Below are positions 44,706 to 54,262 of a stretch of DNA of 64,000 nucleotides, in pieces; position 1 is the stretch's first letter, and every line of letters starts with the position of its first letter. A model generated the notes under the pieces. That model ran no database searches and was not told the origin of the DNA. It saw only the letters and a program-made list of their open reading frames with translations. Where the stretch lies: positions 82,316 to 146,315 of the forward strand of contig JAHCMI010000013.1 of the NCBI GenBank assembly GCA_019192545.1, in the 5' to 3' direction. The translations under genes and the position numbers were made by a program. Origin of the DNA: Rivularia sp. MS3 (lineage in GTDB: Bacteria; Cyanobacteriota; Cyanobacteriia; Cyanobacteriales; Nostocaceae).

Positions 44706-45614
44706 TTAATAAGCCATCATTCTGCGGAAGGTATTTATCATTCCCATTCCGTGATTATACTCAGCCTGGTTGAACTGACCCGCTGTATTTGAACCATTCG
44801 CAGTCCGATTTTCACCACTAACAATATTTTCAAGTTGGCGAGCTACACCAGCCGTATTGTAACCACTTTTAAATTTTCGATGAATCAAACCCACTACATT
44901 TTGTCGTTTTTGAGGTGGTGTGTGTGACCAAGCAGTTTGCAAACGAACCCAACGACTTTCGGCTATTGCAAGATATCGTCTTTGATTTGGAGAGAATTTT
45001 GTATAGTAATGTTGCTGAAGATATTGCGCCCACCAATTATAGTCAACCTTCTTTAAAGGTTTTCGGGCTAATGTTGCAACAAAATTGTGCGAAGCGACTA
45101 AGGAATCAATAGTTCTCTTGGTAGCAATAATTTTGTATTTAGGGTCAGCAAAGATAACTGGTGAGTACTTGTACACTATCGTCATTATTGATGGCTGATT
45201 AACAGTATTATTCGCAAGTCTGGAAAGGTAAATATTTGCAAATAAACTTTCTCGTATTTGAGCAAGGCTGACTCGACGTTGCGAGTATTTTTTAATATCT
45301 GAAAGAACTTGTCTTACAAATTTGTCCTCTTGCACTATTCCAACTGGATTTTGACGAAAACTTTCTACTAGAAATTCTTGAATCCAACCCTTTTCTGCTG
45401 CGGTAAACTTATGGTCTGCAAGAAATTCCCCAACTTGAATGGCTGAGTCAACCATGCTTTGAGTGAGTTGATAACCGTTAACTGTAACTAAAACGGTACT
45501 AGCTATTTTGGTCGGACGCTGCACCTGAGCAACTGCTGGATTATTGACAATCGCAGGTGAACCTGTAGCTAGCATCAAGGCAGCAAAAGTTACAGCACGC
45601 ATTCTATTAAGCAT
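44706..45614 (-). CDS. Secreted protein of unknown function
   Basis: The 302 residues start with a signal peptide (MLNRMRAVTFAALMLATGSP ... AVAQ, cleavage near residue 30). The mature part is largely helical and basic, with aromatic-rich segments (NWWAQYLQQHYYTKFSPNQ) and many Arg/Gln residues. No catalytic motif, lipobox or repeat is visible, and I do not recognise a family. It stands alone on the minus strand, flanked on both sides by copies of the same dispersed repeat. Export to the periplasm is inferred from the signal peptide. Confidence 0.6.
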   Translation of the reverse strand: MLNRMRAVTFAALMLATGSPAIVNNPAVAQVQRPTKIASTVLVTVNGYQLTQSMVDSAIQVGEFLADHKFTAAEKGWIQEFLVESFRQNPVGIVQEDKFVRQVLSDIKKYSQRRVSLAQIRESLFANIYLSRLANNTVNQPSIMTIVYKYSPVIFADPKYKIIATKRTIDSLVASHNFVATLARKPLKKVDYNWWAQYLQQHYYTKFSPNQRRYLAIAESRWVRLQTAWSHTPPQKRQNVVGLIHRKFKSGYNTAGVARQLENIVSGENRTANGSNTAGQFNQAEYNHGMGMINTFRRMMAY

Positions 45615-45671
45615 GAGAAAAATTACCTTTAGATTTTGGGTTATGTATTGTTTGTCTGGAGTAACTAACCT

Positions 45672-46000
45672 AAATTACGCATAGTTTATGTTTTTTAATA
45701 ATTAAGGTTATATATACTACATTTAATAGAACAATAAAACTGACTGGATACAATGCTGTTCTCTGGACTATTGCGAGCGAACAGCCGATGCAGTCCTATA
45801 TTTCCTAAGAAATATACTCAGTAACATAATTTATCTTTGTTTAAAAATATATACAGAAAAGTGCAATTAATTAGTAATATGGTGCGTTAGGCTAAAGCTA
45901 TAACACAACCTACAACGAATTACGTGTAGTTTATATTTCTTAATAATTAAATTTAAAAATATACTCGCTATTAGAGCAATAAAATCGATTAGATATGATG
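45672..46000. repeat. Diverged direct duplication of about 80 bp
   Basis: The stretch from 45672 (AATTACGCATAGTTTATGTT) to about 45752 is repeated with roughly 70 percent identity from 45918 to 46000 (AATTACGTGTAGTTTATATT). The copies are separated by about 165 bp that include a 'GGTGCGTTAGGCT...CACAACCTAC' phrase (45881-45912). No coding function is seen. Confidence 0.55.
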
Positions 46001-46026
46001 GCGATCGCCTTTATAGATTTTGCAGC

Positions 46027-46125
46027 AGATTGGTTTAGTCGAATAATCGATTGTTGGGTTACGGCATAAATTCATTGTTTTATTACGAGCAAAAATTTTC
46101 CGAGTCGTAACCCAACCTACTACTT
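46027..46125. repeat. Dispersed repeat B, second copy of the GTTGGGTTACGGC element
   Basis: The arms at 46053-46065 and 46104-46116 match those of the copy at 44429-44525, and about 27 bp of left flank is shared, in the same orientation. The two copies enclose the secreted-protein gene. Confidence 0.7.
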
Positions 46126-46146
46126 TGACCTTTAACCTTTAACCTC

Positions 46147-49100
46147 TTAAGATACTTCTGTTTTCGGAGTCAATATTAAATACAAGCAGGGCACTACAAT
46201 TAAGGCAATCAAAGTTGCGGCAACTAAACCGAAGATAATTGCGCTACATAAAGGCATCCAGGTGGGATCGCTTAAGGCTAGGGGAATTAAGCCAATGATT
46301 GTGGTGATACTGGTAGTTAATATCGGTCGCAAGCGGTCTGCTGCTCCTCTGGCAGCGGCTTGTCTAACTTTCATTCCTTCTTGCTGGTAGCCGTTCATGG
46401 TATCAACCATGACAATGGCATCGTTAACCACAATCCCTACTAAGGCGATGATGCCGATAAAGGCTGAGAAAGAAAAAGGAATTTTCGCTAGGTAAAATCC
46501 GCCGAAGGTACCAATTAAAGCGAAGGGAATTGTTAAGAGGATAATAAACGGCTGTCGGAAGGAACCGAGTTGCAGTACCAGTACGGCGAATACTAAAAAT
46601 ATAGCGATACCAAGGGCTTGCCCAGCAGAACCGAAAGTTTCTGCTTGATCTGCCGTTTCGCCACCGAAACTGTAGCTGTAACCGGGAGGCCAAGATTTTT
46701 TCATTTCTTCTATTTTTAGTTCCAAATCTCCTAAAATTTGACCTACAGTGCGGTTATTATTTTTAGCTAACACGGTTGCGGTACGTTTTCCATCGCGACG
46801 GGCAATAGAAAGAGGTGCTTGTGCCTGTACTGGTTCCACAACGGTGCGTGCCGAGATTAAATCTTCATTGGGATTATTGGTAAAAAAGCGTACTGCCAAT
46901 AATTCATCCCTGCGGGTAGGGCCGCCAACTCTACCGTTACGAGAAGGCCAAGCGGTGCTCAAACGGATTTCTAAGTCTTCTTGATTGCCACCAATGGCAA
47001 AATCACCGACATCAATGGCTCTGGTATAATACTGAGCTTGTGTGGTTAGCTGTTCTTCACTTAAGCCGTAAAAACTTAATTCTTCGCGTTTTGGTATTAA
47101 TCGTAAATCTGACTGCAAAGTACCCAAGCTATCCCGGATATCTGTAGCGCCGGGAATTTGCTGTAACTCTCTTTGCACCTGCTGAGAAATTTCCCGCAGT
47201 CGGGTTAAATCGGTACCAGTAATTTCAATTTGAATTGGATCGCCGCTTTGTCCGGCTTGTTGAGCATTTAATACCATTGATGCCCCTGGGTATTTATCTA
47301 CTACTGCTTTTAATTCTTGACGCAAATCATCTAAGTATTCAAAAGAGATTTTTTCGCGTTCGTCTTCGGGAAGCAATACTCCTGAAAAACCGAGTAAATA
47401 GCTGCCTTCGTTTGGTTGCAGTTCGCCGGATGGGACTAAATTACTGCGTTGTCCGACATATTTAATTACGCTTTCAAGGTAATCTTTCTCTTGTAAAATT
47501 TGTCCTAACTCGTCAGCAAATTCTTGGGTAACGTTAAGGGTTGTGGTAGGAGGTAAGTCAACGTTAACGCTGAAGTTGCGCCCATCGGATTGGGGAAAAA
47601 ATTCTACGGGAATTTGAGTAAAAGCGTATATGGCACAGGCAAATAAAGCAATGGTTCCCAAACTCCAAGCGCGAGCGGTAGCTTTATTTCTGACGGTGTA
47701 ATTCAGACTCCAACGCACCCAACTTTCGGAAGCTTTTTCGCTGAGTTTATCAACGCGAGATTTTTTTTCTCCCCCTTTGACATTTGCTAACAAATAACGA
47801 GATAAGGGAATATCTATTAAAACTGCGATCGCAAAGCTCAGCACCAAACAAATAATCGCTGCAATCGGCAGTAATTCGATAAATTTACCCAAGGTACCGC
47901 TAATTGCCATCAAAGGTGTCAGCGCCAAAATTGTTGTTAACTGTCCGGCAAAAGCAGGAGGGGCATAAGTTTTTACCGTTTGTAGCGCGGCTTTATCAAA
48001 ACTTAAGCCCTTGACAAAAATCGCTTCATGCATTCCTTCCATCATCAGGATGAACACATCCACCAAAATTCCCAAAGCCAACACCATACCAATTAGCACC
48101 ATGTTGTTGAGAGTTTGGCCCATCAACCACAAAACCGCTAAAGCCCCTAAAAATGTTAGCGGAATCGAAAGCCCTGCTATCAAAGCCTCGCGCCAAGAAA
48201 GAGCAATAAATAAGATGACAAACACCGCAGCCATTGCCTGCAAAGCATTTACGAATAAATTACCCAACTGTTCCCAAATAATTTCCGATTCATCGGCAAT
48301 AACCCGGTATTCCATTCCATAAGGCCAGATATCAGGATTTTGCTTAATTTCGTCTATGTTTTCGAGGACTTGATTAATTACCTCTATCGAATCTTGCCCC
48401 GGTACTTTGACTATTCCGACGCTGACAACGGGCTGGAATTCTTCACCTTTGGTACTAATAAAAGCGCGAGTATCTTCCTGTTCGAGTTCCCGACTCACAG
48501 AAGCAACTTCATTCAAACGCACCACTCGTCCCGACAGGCGAGTTATAGGCAACTCTTGTAAATCTTCAATTTTGCGAAAGCGACCGTAAAATCGTACTTG
48601 AGAGCCAATGACATCGCTTTCTATTTCATTGAGGGGAACATCTCGGTTAGCAGCGCGAATTTGATTGCCAACAGTAGCAGGTGAAATACCCAGGGCAGCC
48701 AAACGAAAAGGATTCATCTGCACGCTTATCACTTCTTCCCTAGCACCACCAAGATTTACTTCACTTACTCCCCCTACCTGTTCCAAACGATCTTGTATTT
48801 TTTCAGCAGCTTGAGAAATTACCGTTGCATCGATGTCACCATATAGCGCTAGAGTCAGAATCGGAGCATCATCAAGCGAAACTTGTTCGACAACAGGTTC
48901 ATCCGCATCCGAGGGTAATTCTGCTTCAGCTTGAGAAACCGCTTGACGCAACTCTCGAATTGCTTCCTCAGTATTAGCACTGCTTGTAAACTCAACATTA
49001 ATTACCGAAAATCCCGTATAAGAAGCACTTTTAATCTGACTAATATTTTCAACCGAAGTAATTTCCGTTTCAATTTCATCAGTGATTTGCTGCTCAATGG

Positions 49101-49326
49101 TTTGCGGGTCGGCACCAGCCCAGGTAGTAGTAATATTAGCAACAGCAATATCAATATCTGGTTGGGATTGCTTGGTCATCGAAAAGTAGCCAAATATCCC
49201 GCCAATTACAAGTAATAAGCTTAAGAGAATAGCAAAAATCGTATTCAGAAAGAAGAAACGCTCCAAACGCGAAGCTTTAACATTCGCAGTTTCTTTTTGT
49301 TGCGGTGAAGAATCTAATTTAGTCAT
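46147..49326 (-). CDS. RND efflux transporter permease (AcrB/HAE1-like)
   Basis: The 1059 residues have the RND layout: an N-terminal helix, two large periplasmic loops, and two blocks of transmembrane helices with the central motif GMVLALGILVDVFILMMEG (TM4 region with Asp for proton relay) and GIVVNDAIVMVDTMN in the second half. The start FFFLNTIFAILLSLLLVIGGIFGYF follows a short cytoplasmic tail. It pumps hydrophobic compounds out of the periplasm using the proton gradient. The adaptor gene lies 73 bp upstream across a heptamer repeat. The outer-membrane partner is not in the window. Confidence 0.92.
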   Translation of the reverse strand: MTKLDSSPQQKETANVKASRLERFFFLNTIFAILLSLLLVIGGIFGYFSMTKQSQPDIDIAVANITTTWAGADPQTIEQQITDEIETEITSVENISQIKSASYTGFSVINVEFTSSANTEEAIRELRQAVSQAEAELPSDADEPVVEQVSLDDAPILTLALYGDIDATVISQAAEKIQDRLEQVGGVSEVNLGGAREEVISVQMNPFRLAALGISPATVGNQIRAANRDVPLNEIESDVIGSQVRFYGRFRKIEDLQELPITRLSGRVVRLNEVASVSRELEQEDTRAFISTKGEEFQPVVSVGIVKVPGQDSIEVINQVLENIDEIKQNPDIWPYGMEYRVIADESEIIWEQLGNLFVNALQAMAAVFVILFIALSWREALIAGLSIPLTFLGALAVLWLMGQTLNNMVLIGMVLALGILVDVFILMMEGMHEAIFVKGLSFDKAALQTVKTYAPPAFAGQLTTILALTPLMAISGTLGKFIELLPIAAIICLVLSFAIAVLIDIPLSRYLLANVKGGEKKSRVDKLSEKASESWVRWSLNYTVRNKATARAWSLGTIALFACAIYAFTQIPVEFFPQSDGRNFSVNVDLPPTTTLNVTQEFADELGQILQEKDYLESVIKYVGQRSNLVPSGELQPNEGSYLLGFSGVLLPEDEREKISFEYLDDLRQELKAVVDKYPGASMVLNAQQAGQSGDPIQIEITGTDLTRLREISQQVQRELQQIPGATDIRDSLGTLQSDLRLIPKREELSFYGLSEEQLTTQAQYYTRAIDVGDFAIGGNQEDLEIRLSTAWPSRNGRVGGPTRRDELLAVRFFTNNPNEDLISARTVVEPVQAQAPLSIARRDGKRTATVLAKNNNRTVGQILGDLELKIEEMKKSWPPGYSYSFGGETADQAETFGSAGQALGIAIFLVFAVLVLQLGSFRQPFIILLTIPFALIGTFGGFYLAKIPFSFSAFIGIIALVGIVVNDAIVMVDTMNGYQQEGMKVRQAAARGAADRLRPILTTSITTIIGLIPLALSDPTWMPLCSAIIFGLVAATLIALIVVPCLYLILTPKTEVS

Positions 49327-49362
49327 TGCAAATTAGGCAGAGGGGGAAGAAAAAAAATAATT

Positions 49363-49424
49363 ATTAACTGGTAACTGTTCACTGCTCACTGTTCACTGTT
49401 CACTGTTCACTGATAACTGTCACT
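49363..49424. repeat. Heptameric repeat array between RND genes
   Basis: About eight units of CTGTTCA and variants lie between the permease and adaptor genes. The array overlaps the 3' end of the adaptor gene, providing its last codons (Ile-Ser-Glu-Gln region) and stop. Confidence 0.85.
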
Positions 49425-51034
49425 GGTGCGTTGTCTACAAGGCGGTTTTGCCCTTGGGTAACGATGGATTCTCCGGCTTCGACTCCGCTAATTATTTGCT
49501 GTTGGGTAATACCTCGAATTCCTAGTTCTACTTTTCGTTTTTCAACAACCCCTTTTTGATTAGCAACAAATACATAAGGTGTCTGGTTGCGGTAAACTAC
49601 TGCATTCAAAGGTACAACGACGGCATTTGATTGTTCTTCGACAGCAATCCAGGTTAAAACTCGTTCCCCGTGTCGGATGTTTTGAGTGGTTGCACGATTG
49701 AGACGAATTCTGGCTTCAATTGCTCTTCCTCCGGGACTTATAGCGGGATTGACAGCAAAAACTTCACCTTTAGCACGAGCGTTGGCGATTAATGTTTGGT
49801 TAACAGTCTTGCCACTACCTGAATTTTTGATGTTCCTTTCTGAAGCGACATATGCTGTTTGATCGGGTTCAACTTTCTCCCCACTTGGCCCTGCTAAATC
49901 TACAATTACTTCATACTGACTCGGATCGATAATTACCATTGGTATTCTTTCCAAAATTCCTTGGTAATCGCCGCCAAGTTGGGAGCTTACGGCTTGAGGA
50001 GTGAAATATTCCCCTTCTGTATAGTTAAGGTAAGCCACAATTCCGTCGAAGGGAGCGTAAATACTGGCTCCTTCTAAAGCAACTTTTGCTTGAGTTAACC
50101 TGGCTTGGGCAGTGGTAATAGTGCTTGATGTAGCCTCAAGCTGTTCTTGAGCGGCTCTGACTCCTGCTTGTGCCGACTGTACCTGTGATTGGGCTGACTG
50201 TACTTGAGATTGAGCCGACTGTACCTGAGATTGGGCTGCTCTGACATCAGCCTCAGCATCCCGTAAAGCGTTTTGTCTGTTGTCGAATTCCTGACGAGCA
50301 ATAGCTCCTGAGTTTATTAATAAGCGATAGCGTTCGAGATTAGTAGCTGCTAAATTGCGAGCGGTTTGGGCTTTTTGGACTTGGGTTTGGGCTTGCGATA
50401 CCTGGGAGCGTGCTTGCGATACTTGGGAGCGTGCTTGCGATACCTGAGAACGCGCTTGAGCCAAATTAGCTGCCGATGCAGCCCGTTGTTTGCGTGCTTC
50501 GGCTATAGCTGCTTCGGCTTGTCGAACATCTGCTACAAGTTTTCTATCGTCAACCTTTGCAAGTAGTTCTCCTTTTTTGACTCTATCTCCTTCTCGCAGT
50601 CTTCTGCCGTTACGACGAGCCAAATAAGTTACGTCTCCTTCTACTTCAAAGGTAAGGTGTTTGTATTTTGCCGCCCTGACTCTACCTTCACTCGAAACCC
50701 AAGCGCGAATTGTTTCTTGTTGCGCTTTTGTCGCTCGTACTGAAAGCGGTGCGGTTTGAGTTGTAGGGGTTTGTTCTGGAGTGCTTTCCCAAGGACGTAG
50801 AATTGCTACACCTCCAGCTAATGCACCTAATACGGCGACTAACCACCAGTATTTCTTGAAGCTTACTTTCCCAGTGTTATTTTTTGCAGGTTTTTCAGTT
50901 TTTTCCTCTGGTGGTTGCTCTGGAGAATCTTGATATTCTTGAGGTGGTAACTCGCGTACTCCTACTTGCCGATAAGATTCATCTGAATGCAAACTATCTA
51001 AATCATCACTGTATGATGTTGAATATTCTTTCAT
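49400..51034 (-). CDS. RND efflux adaptor (membrane fusion protein, HlyD/AcrA-like)
   Basis: The 544 residues carry a cytoplasmic tail of about 60 residues, one membrane span (YWWLVAVLGALAGGVAIL, about 62-80), a lipoyl-type half motif (GDRVKKGELLAKVDDRKL), a very long coiled-coil hairpin (about 165-315), the second lipoyl half (SIYAPFDGIVAYLN) and beta-barrel domains. The coiled coil holds two blocks of perfect heptads, QARSQVS (192-222) and SAQSQVQ (267-296), encoded by 21-bp tandem repeats. The anchoring span replaces the lipid anchor of AcrA. It is co-oriented with the permease. Confidence 0.9.
   Translation of the reverse strand: MKEYSTSYSDDLDSLHSDESYRQVGVRELPPQEYQDSPEQPPEEKTEKPAKNNTGKVSFKKYWWLVAVLGALAGGVAILRPWESTPEQTPTTQTAPLSVRATKAQQETIRAWVSSEGRVRAAKYKHLTFEVEGDVTYLARRNGRRLREGDRVKKGELLAKVDDRKLVADVRQAEAAIAEARKQRAASAANLAQARSQVSQARSQVSQARSQVSQAQTQVQKAQTARNLAATNLERYRLLINSGAIARQEFDNRQNALRDAEADVRAAQSQVQSAQSQVQSAQSQVQSAQAGVRAAQEQLEATSSTITTAQARLTQAKVALEGASIYAPFDGIVAYLNYTEGEYFTPQAVSSQLGGDYQGILERIPMVIIDPSQYEVIVDLAGPSGEKVEPDQTAYVASERNIKNSGSGKTVNQTLIANARAKGEVFAVNPAISPGGRAIEARIRLNRATTQNIRHGERVLTWIAVEEQSNAVVVPLNAVVYRNQTPYVFVANQKGVVEKRKVELGIRGITQQQIISGVEAGESIVTQGQNRLVDNAPVTVISEQ
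50147..50236. repeat. 21-bp tandem repeats, second coiled-coil block of adaptor
   Basis: About four tandem 21-bp units encode SAQSQVQ heptads on the descending arm of the adaptor hairpin. Unit identity is high, so copy number could vary between strains. Confidence 0.75.
50369..50461. repeat. 21-bp tandem repeats, first coiled-coil block of adaptor
   Basis: About four tandem 21-bp units encode QARSQVS heptads on the ascending arm of the adaptor hairpin. It mirrors the block at 50147-50236, keeping the two arms of similar length. Confidence 0.75.
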
Positions 51035-51663
51035 TTTTTCGACTCTCTTTCCAGGATTTACGCGATTTATACTTAAATTTGCAGCGATAATAGTAATTTT
51101 TATTGCTTTATTTTAAAAAAGATTAAGCATTTTCTTATCTTCTGAAAGAATTAACTGGCACTCTTGCTTAAGAAGTATTTAGGCTGCCGCGCATCTAATT
51201 TGTATTGTGCTGAAGGGCTGTTCGCTCTGCACTACAAAACTCTCAGCTATTCAAAAATATAAATTAAAAGATTTTTATTTTTAGCTCTAGAGATGATTGA
51301 AATTGATAGATGCTAGTTGCCCCCATGCTTATACAAACCGCATCCTTATATTAATAATTATTGATTTATCCCAAATTACTTTCATTTAACTCCTTCCTTC
51401 TCCGATATCTTGGAGAAGGGTGCCCGGAGGGCGGGGTGAGGTAATACTGTATGAAACGAGACTTAAATTAACTAGAGTTTTTGCAATACTTACTATCAAT
51501 TCTCTCAATTTTCCTAATACTGAATAAAAATAGATATTTCTATCTTTTTTGCTTTTTGATTAACTGAATAAATACAATCAATACAAAAAACAATTAATTA
51601 ATCAGGATAAAAACTTTTAATTACTAACTTATCAATTGATTTCAATTAATTAATTTATTCGTT
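51035..51663. other. Intergenic region between tetR and RND genes
   Basis: About 630 bp without a gene. It contains the common noncoding phrase GGAGAAGGGTGCCCGGAGGG (about 51413) and no TGAC-N6-GTCA palindrome, so the operator seen at the tetR and P450 promoters is absent here. Confidence 0.5.
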
Positions 51664-52320
51664 TTATTTACTACTTATCCCCATCTCCAAAATTCTAACT
51701 AAATCATCAAAAATCTTTTCAATTACCTGCATATCAATGTCGAGAGGTTCTGATTTTGCTAATTTTTGAGGATCGATATCAACTTTCTGAAGAATAAATT
51801 TTCCTAACTCATTACCTAACAAAGTGCTGACAACGAAAGCAGCTAAGTCAGGGGAAATCTCGCTGTTGATATCTCCTTGAGCAATCCCTTGATTAACTAA
51901 CTCTTTTACATATTCTAATGAAATCTCTTGAGTACGTTTAACTGCTTCATCCCGAAACGGTAAATCGCTATAGGCAGCACCGTTAACAATTCTACTTAAG
52001 GTAGGATGAGTTAAATCGAACTGAGCGCTAGTTCCTAACAACCAGCGTAAATAACGGAAAAAGCCTGTTTGCGGCTCTGGTGGATTTGTACTGCGTAAAA
52101 AATTAATCCTTTCTTGACTAGCTAATTCTACAAGATGCAAATAAAGGTCTTTCTTATCCTGAAAATATTGATAAAAACTACCTTTAGCAATCTTCGCTTC
52201 TGCTACAATCCGCGAAATCGAAGCATTTGTATAGTCATAAGTTGCAAACTCGGCGATCGCAACTTCGGTAAGCTTCTTTCTCTTGTTCTCTGGCAGGTTG
52301 AAGAAGGTTTTATTAGGCAT
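51664..52320 (-). CDS. TetR/AcrR-family transcriptional regulator
   Basis: The 218 residues have the N-terminal TetR helix-turn-helix: VAIAEFATYDYTNASISRIV, then AKIAKGSFYQYFQDKKDLYLHLVE, with the canonical recognition helix GSFYQYF. The C-terminal ligand domain is divergent, as usual. Its own promoter carries a double palindromic operator 19-49 bp upstream of the ATG, so autoregulation is expected. The same operator stands at the P450 promoter. It lies upstream of the RND pump genes in the same direction. Confidence 0.92.
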   Translation of the reverse strand: MPNKTFFNLPENKRKKLTEVAIAEFATYDYTNASISRIVAEAKIAKGSFYQYFQDKKDLYLHLVELASQERINFLRSTNPPEPQTGFFRYLRWLLGTSAQFDLTHPTLSRIVNGAAYSDLPFRDEAVKRTQEISLEYVKELVNQGIAQGDINSEISPDLAAFVVSTLLGNELGKFILQKVDIDPQKLAKSEPLDIDMQVIEKIFDDLVRILEMGISSK

Positions 52321-52338
52321 AGCAGATTTTAATCTATA

Positions 52339-52398
52339 GTGACCATACAGTCATGTGACTTATTAGTCACTATATTAATAAATGTATTCTGCTGTCAA
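52339..52398 (-). promoter_or_regulatory. Promoter and tandem-palindrome operator of tetR
   Basis: On the minus strand: TTGACA (52393-52398), 18-bp spacer, TATAGT (52369-52374), then the operator (52339-52369) of two TGAC-N6-GTCA palindromes separated by TG. The arrangement and spacing equal those at 43746-43807. A TATAGTGAC/GTCACTATA outer repeat adds further symmetry here. Confidence 0.78.
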
Positions 52399-52519
52399 CT
52401 ATTCTTCAGATAGAGAACGCCTTGTGTAGTTAATCCTTCTTAAGATGGGGAGACAAGAAGAAAATAATTACTCTTAACTCATAACTCTTAACTGCTAACT
52501 CCTAAATATGGTCAATTTT

Positions 52520-54262
52520 CTAATTCAAAGTACGCTCGTAAATCACATTTCCTTGAGCATCGTAAACAATCAAAGGTACGTCAGCATTATCGCTGATTGC
52601 TTCTAAAGCTTTTTGCAAAGTCTGTAAATGATTGTTTACACCGTCGATAATACTAGTATCTCCTTGAGTGCTGGCTTCTAATAAATTTTCTTGCAAGTTT
52701 TGCTCGTAGTCGGGGCTGATTCGCACGGTAATTCCTTGATTACCCATGATATAAGTACAAACGCGAATTTCGCCGGAGCAGGTTCTTTCTAAATCGGAAC
52801 GAGTTTTTTGTATGCGATTGGCAATTCTCAATTTTTCTCGGGCTTGTTCGAGAGATACAGACGCTGGTGTAATTATTTTCTCAGCTTCTACACTATAAAG
52901 GCTGCTGGTCGCAACTTGTTTTGCCGAACTTACTGCTGTTTGCCACTGCATAACTGCTTGTGTCCACTGGTTTTGTCGTTCGTAACGTTTGGCAAGGGAG
53001 ACTGCATTAACCGCTTGTCTATAAGTTTTGGCTGCCATTAATTCTTTTGTAGTGCGATTTCTTGCTGCTAATAGTCGAGGCTTGTACTCTGATATTAATT
53101 TTTGTGCGTCTGAATATGCCGGACTTTCGGCAGGAATTGGGGTTAATGCATTTAAAGCTACTTGCCAAGTGGCTTGAACTTTTTGCCAATCTTTTAAGCT
53201 TCTGGCGGTTGCTTGTCGTTTTTCGGCAACCAGAGCTACGGCTTTAGCTGAAGTGATTTTTTTAGTATATTTATCTTCTTTTTGCAGCAGAGCATTTACT
53301 GCTTGTAAGTTAGCGCGATAGTTTCTCAGTTTTTCTTGTGCAAACTGATAAAGTTCGCGATCGCTGTTGATTGTTTCTAAAGGTGAAATTGCTTGTCTCC
53401 ACAATCGCTGTCTATCTTGTAATTGTTTTAAGCTTGAGGCAGGAGTTTTACTTTTTTGCTCTGCTATCTGGGCTGCTTGAAAAGCTGTGAATACCTTTTG
53501 TATTTCCGATGATTTATCGGAGAGGGAAAGTGAAAGTTGTTGTGATTCTTGAGAATAAGGGGATAAACCGGGTATTTGGCGAAGATTGCTGTTTGCTTTA
53601 TCAATTTTTCTTTGTAAACGTGCTAAATCTTGTTCTGAGTTAATTTCTTTAATTAATTCTCCATAAGAAGTATCTAAATATTGAGCAGTTTTGAGTTGAG
53701 TGCATTTAGTTATTAAACAAGGGCGAGTTGCAACGTATGCACCACCTAAAGTCGCACAAATCATTACACCAAGCATCGAAAGCACAAGCAGCTTGGGATT
53801 AAAGCCTGCTAAGTTGGGTTCAGAATTTTCGGGTAAAGGGTTTTGGGCTTGAGAATTACTAAAATCGTCTTCTACCTCGTTAACTGGAGAATAAGTTAAA
53901 GCAGAGGAATCAGGAATACTATTATCTTCGGCTTCCTCTAGCTGAGGATTGTCGTAATGCTTTTCCAAAGTGAAGGAACGTTTTGAGTAAGGAAGCTTGA
54001 CTCCGGCAACCCGTAAAAATATTTCTATTTTCTCTTGTGGGTATTCGCGGCAATTATTAGAGAGTGCTTCTTTAAGAACTGTAAAAATATTTTCGGTATC
54101 TACTGCCACACCTTGAGGGTGCTGAGTCAAAATCATTAATTGGTGATTTTTTACAGCACACCGAACTCCAAAGAATTCTCCTGATGGAACGTCTGCACGC
54201 AAGTGTTCCTGCAAATTGTTCGCCAACAATTGTAAATTATCCTGCTGAGTCGCTACTGTCAT
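52520..54262 (-). CDS. Membrane-anchored coiled-coil protein of unknown function
   Basis: The 580 residues have three parts. Residues 1-115 form a compact alpha/beta domain (VRCAVKNHQLMILTQHPQG ... IEIFLRVAGVKLP), followed by an acidic linker. A single membrane span lies near 158-178 (LLVLSMLGVMICATLGGAYVA). The 400-residue periplasmic or cytoplasmic remainder consists of Gln/Ala/Leu-rich helices with repeated W-xx-A motifs (for example LWRQAISPLETI, TWQVALNALTPI, QWQTAVSSA) and a C-terminal VPLIVYDAQGNVIYERTLN. I do not recognise a named family. The repeated helical units suggest a scaffold. It lies upstream of tetR in the same direction. Confidence 0.6.
   Translation of the reverse strand: MTVATQQDNLQLLANNLQEHLRADVPSGEFFGVRCAVKNHQLMILTQHPQGVAVDTENIFTVLKEALSNNCREYPQEKIEIFLRVAGVKLPYSKRSFTLEKHYDNPQLEEAEDNSIPDSSALTYSPVNEVEDDFSNSQAQNPLPENSEPNLAGFNPKLLVLSMLGVMICATLGGAYVATRPCLITKCTQLKTAQYLDTSYGELIKEINSEQDLARLQRKIDKANSNLRQIPGLSPYSQESQQLSLSLSDKSSEIQKVFTAFQAAQIAEQKSKTPASSLKQLQDRQRLWRQAISPLETINSDRELYQFAQEKLRNYRANLQAVNALLQKEDKYTKKITSAKAVALVAEKRQATARSLKDWQKVQATWQVALNALTPIPAESPAYSDAQKLISEYKPRLLAARNRTTKELMAAKTYRQAVNAVSLAKRYERQNQWTQAVMQWQTAVSSAKQVATSSLYSVEAEKIITPASVSLEQAREKLRIANRIQKTRSDLERTCSGEIRVCTYIMGNQGITVRISPDYEQNLQENLLEASTQGDTSIIDGVNNHLQTLQKALEAISDNADVPLIVYDAQGNVIYERTLN

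Noticed and set aside
51035..51663. TetR operator at the RND promoter
   Set aside because: No TGAC-N6-GTCA palindrome was found in this region despite its closeness to tetR.
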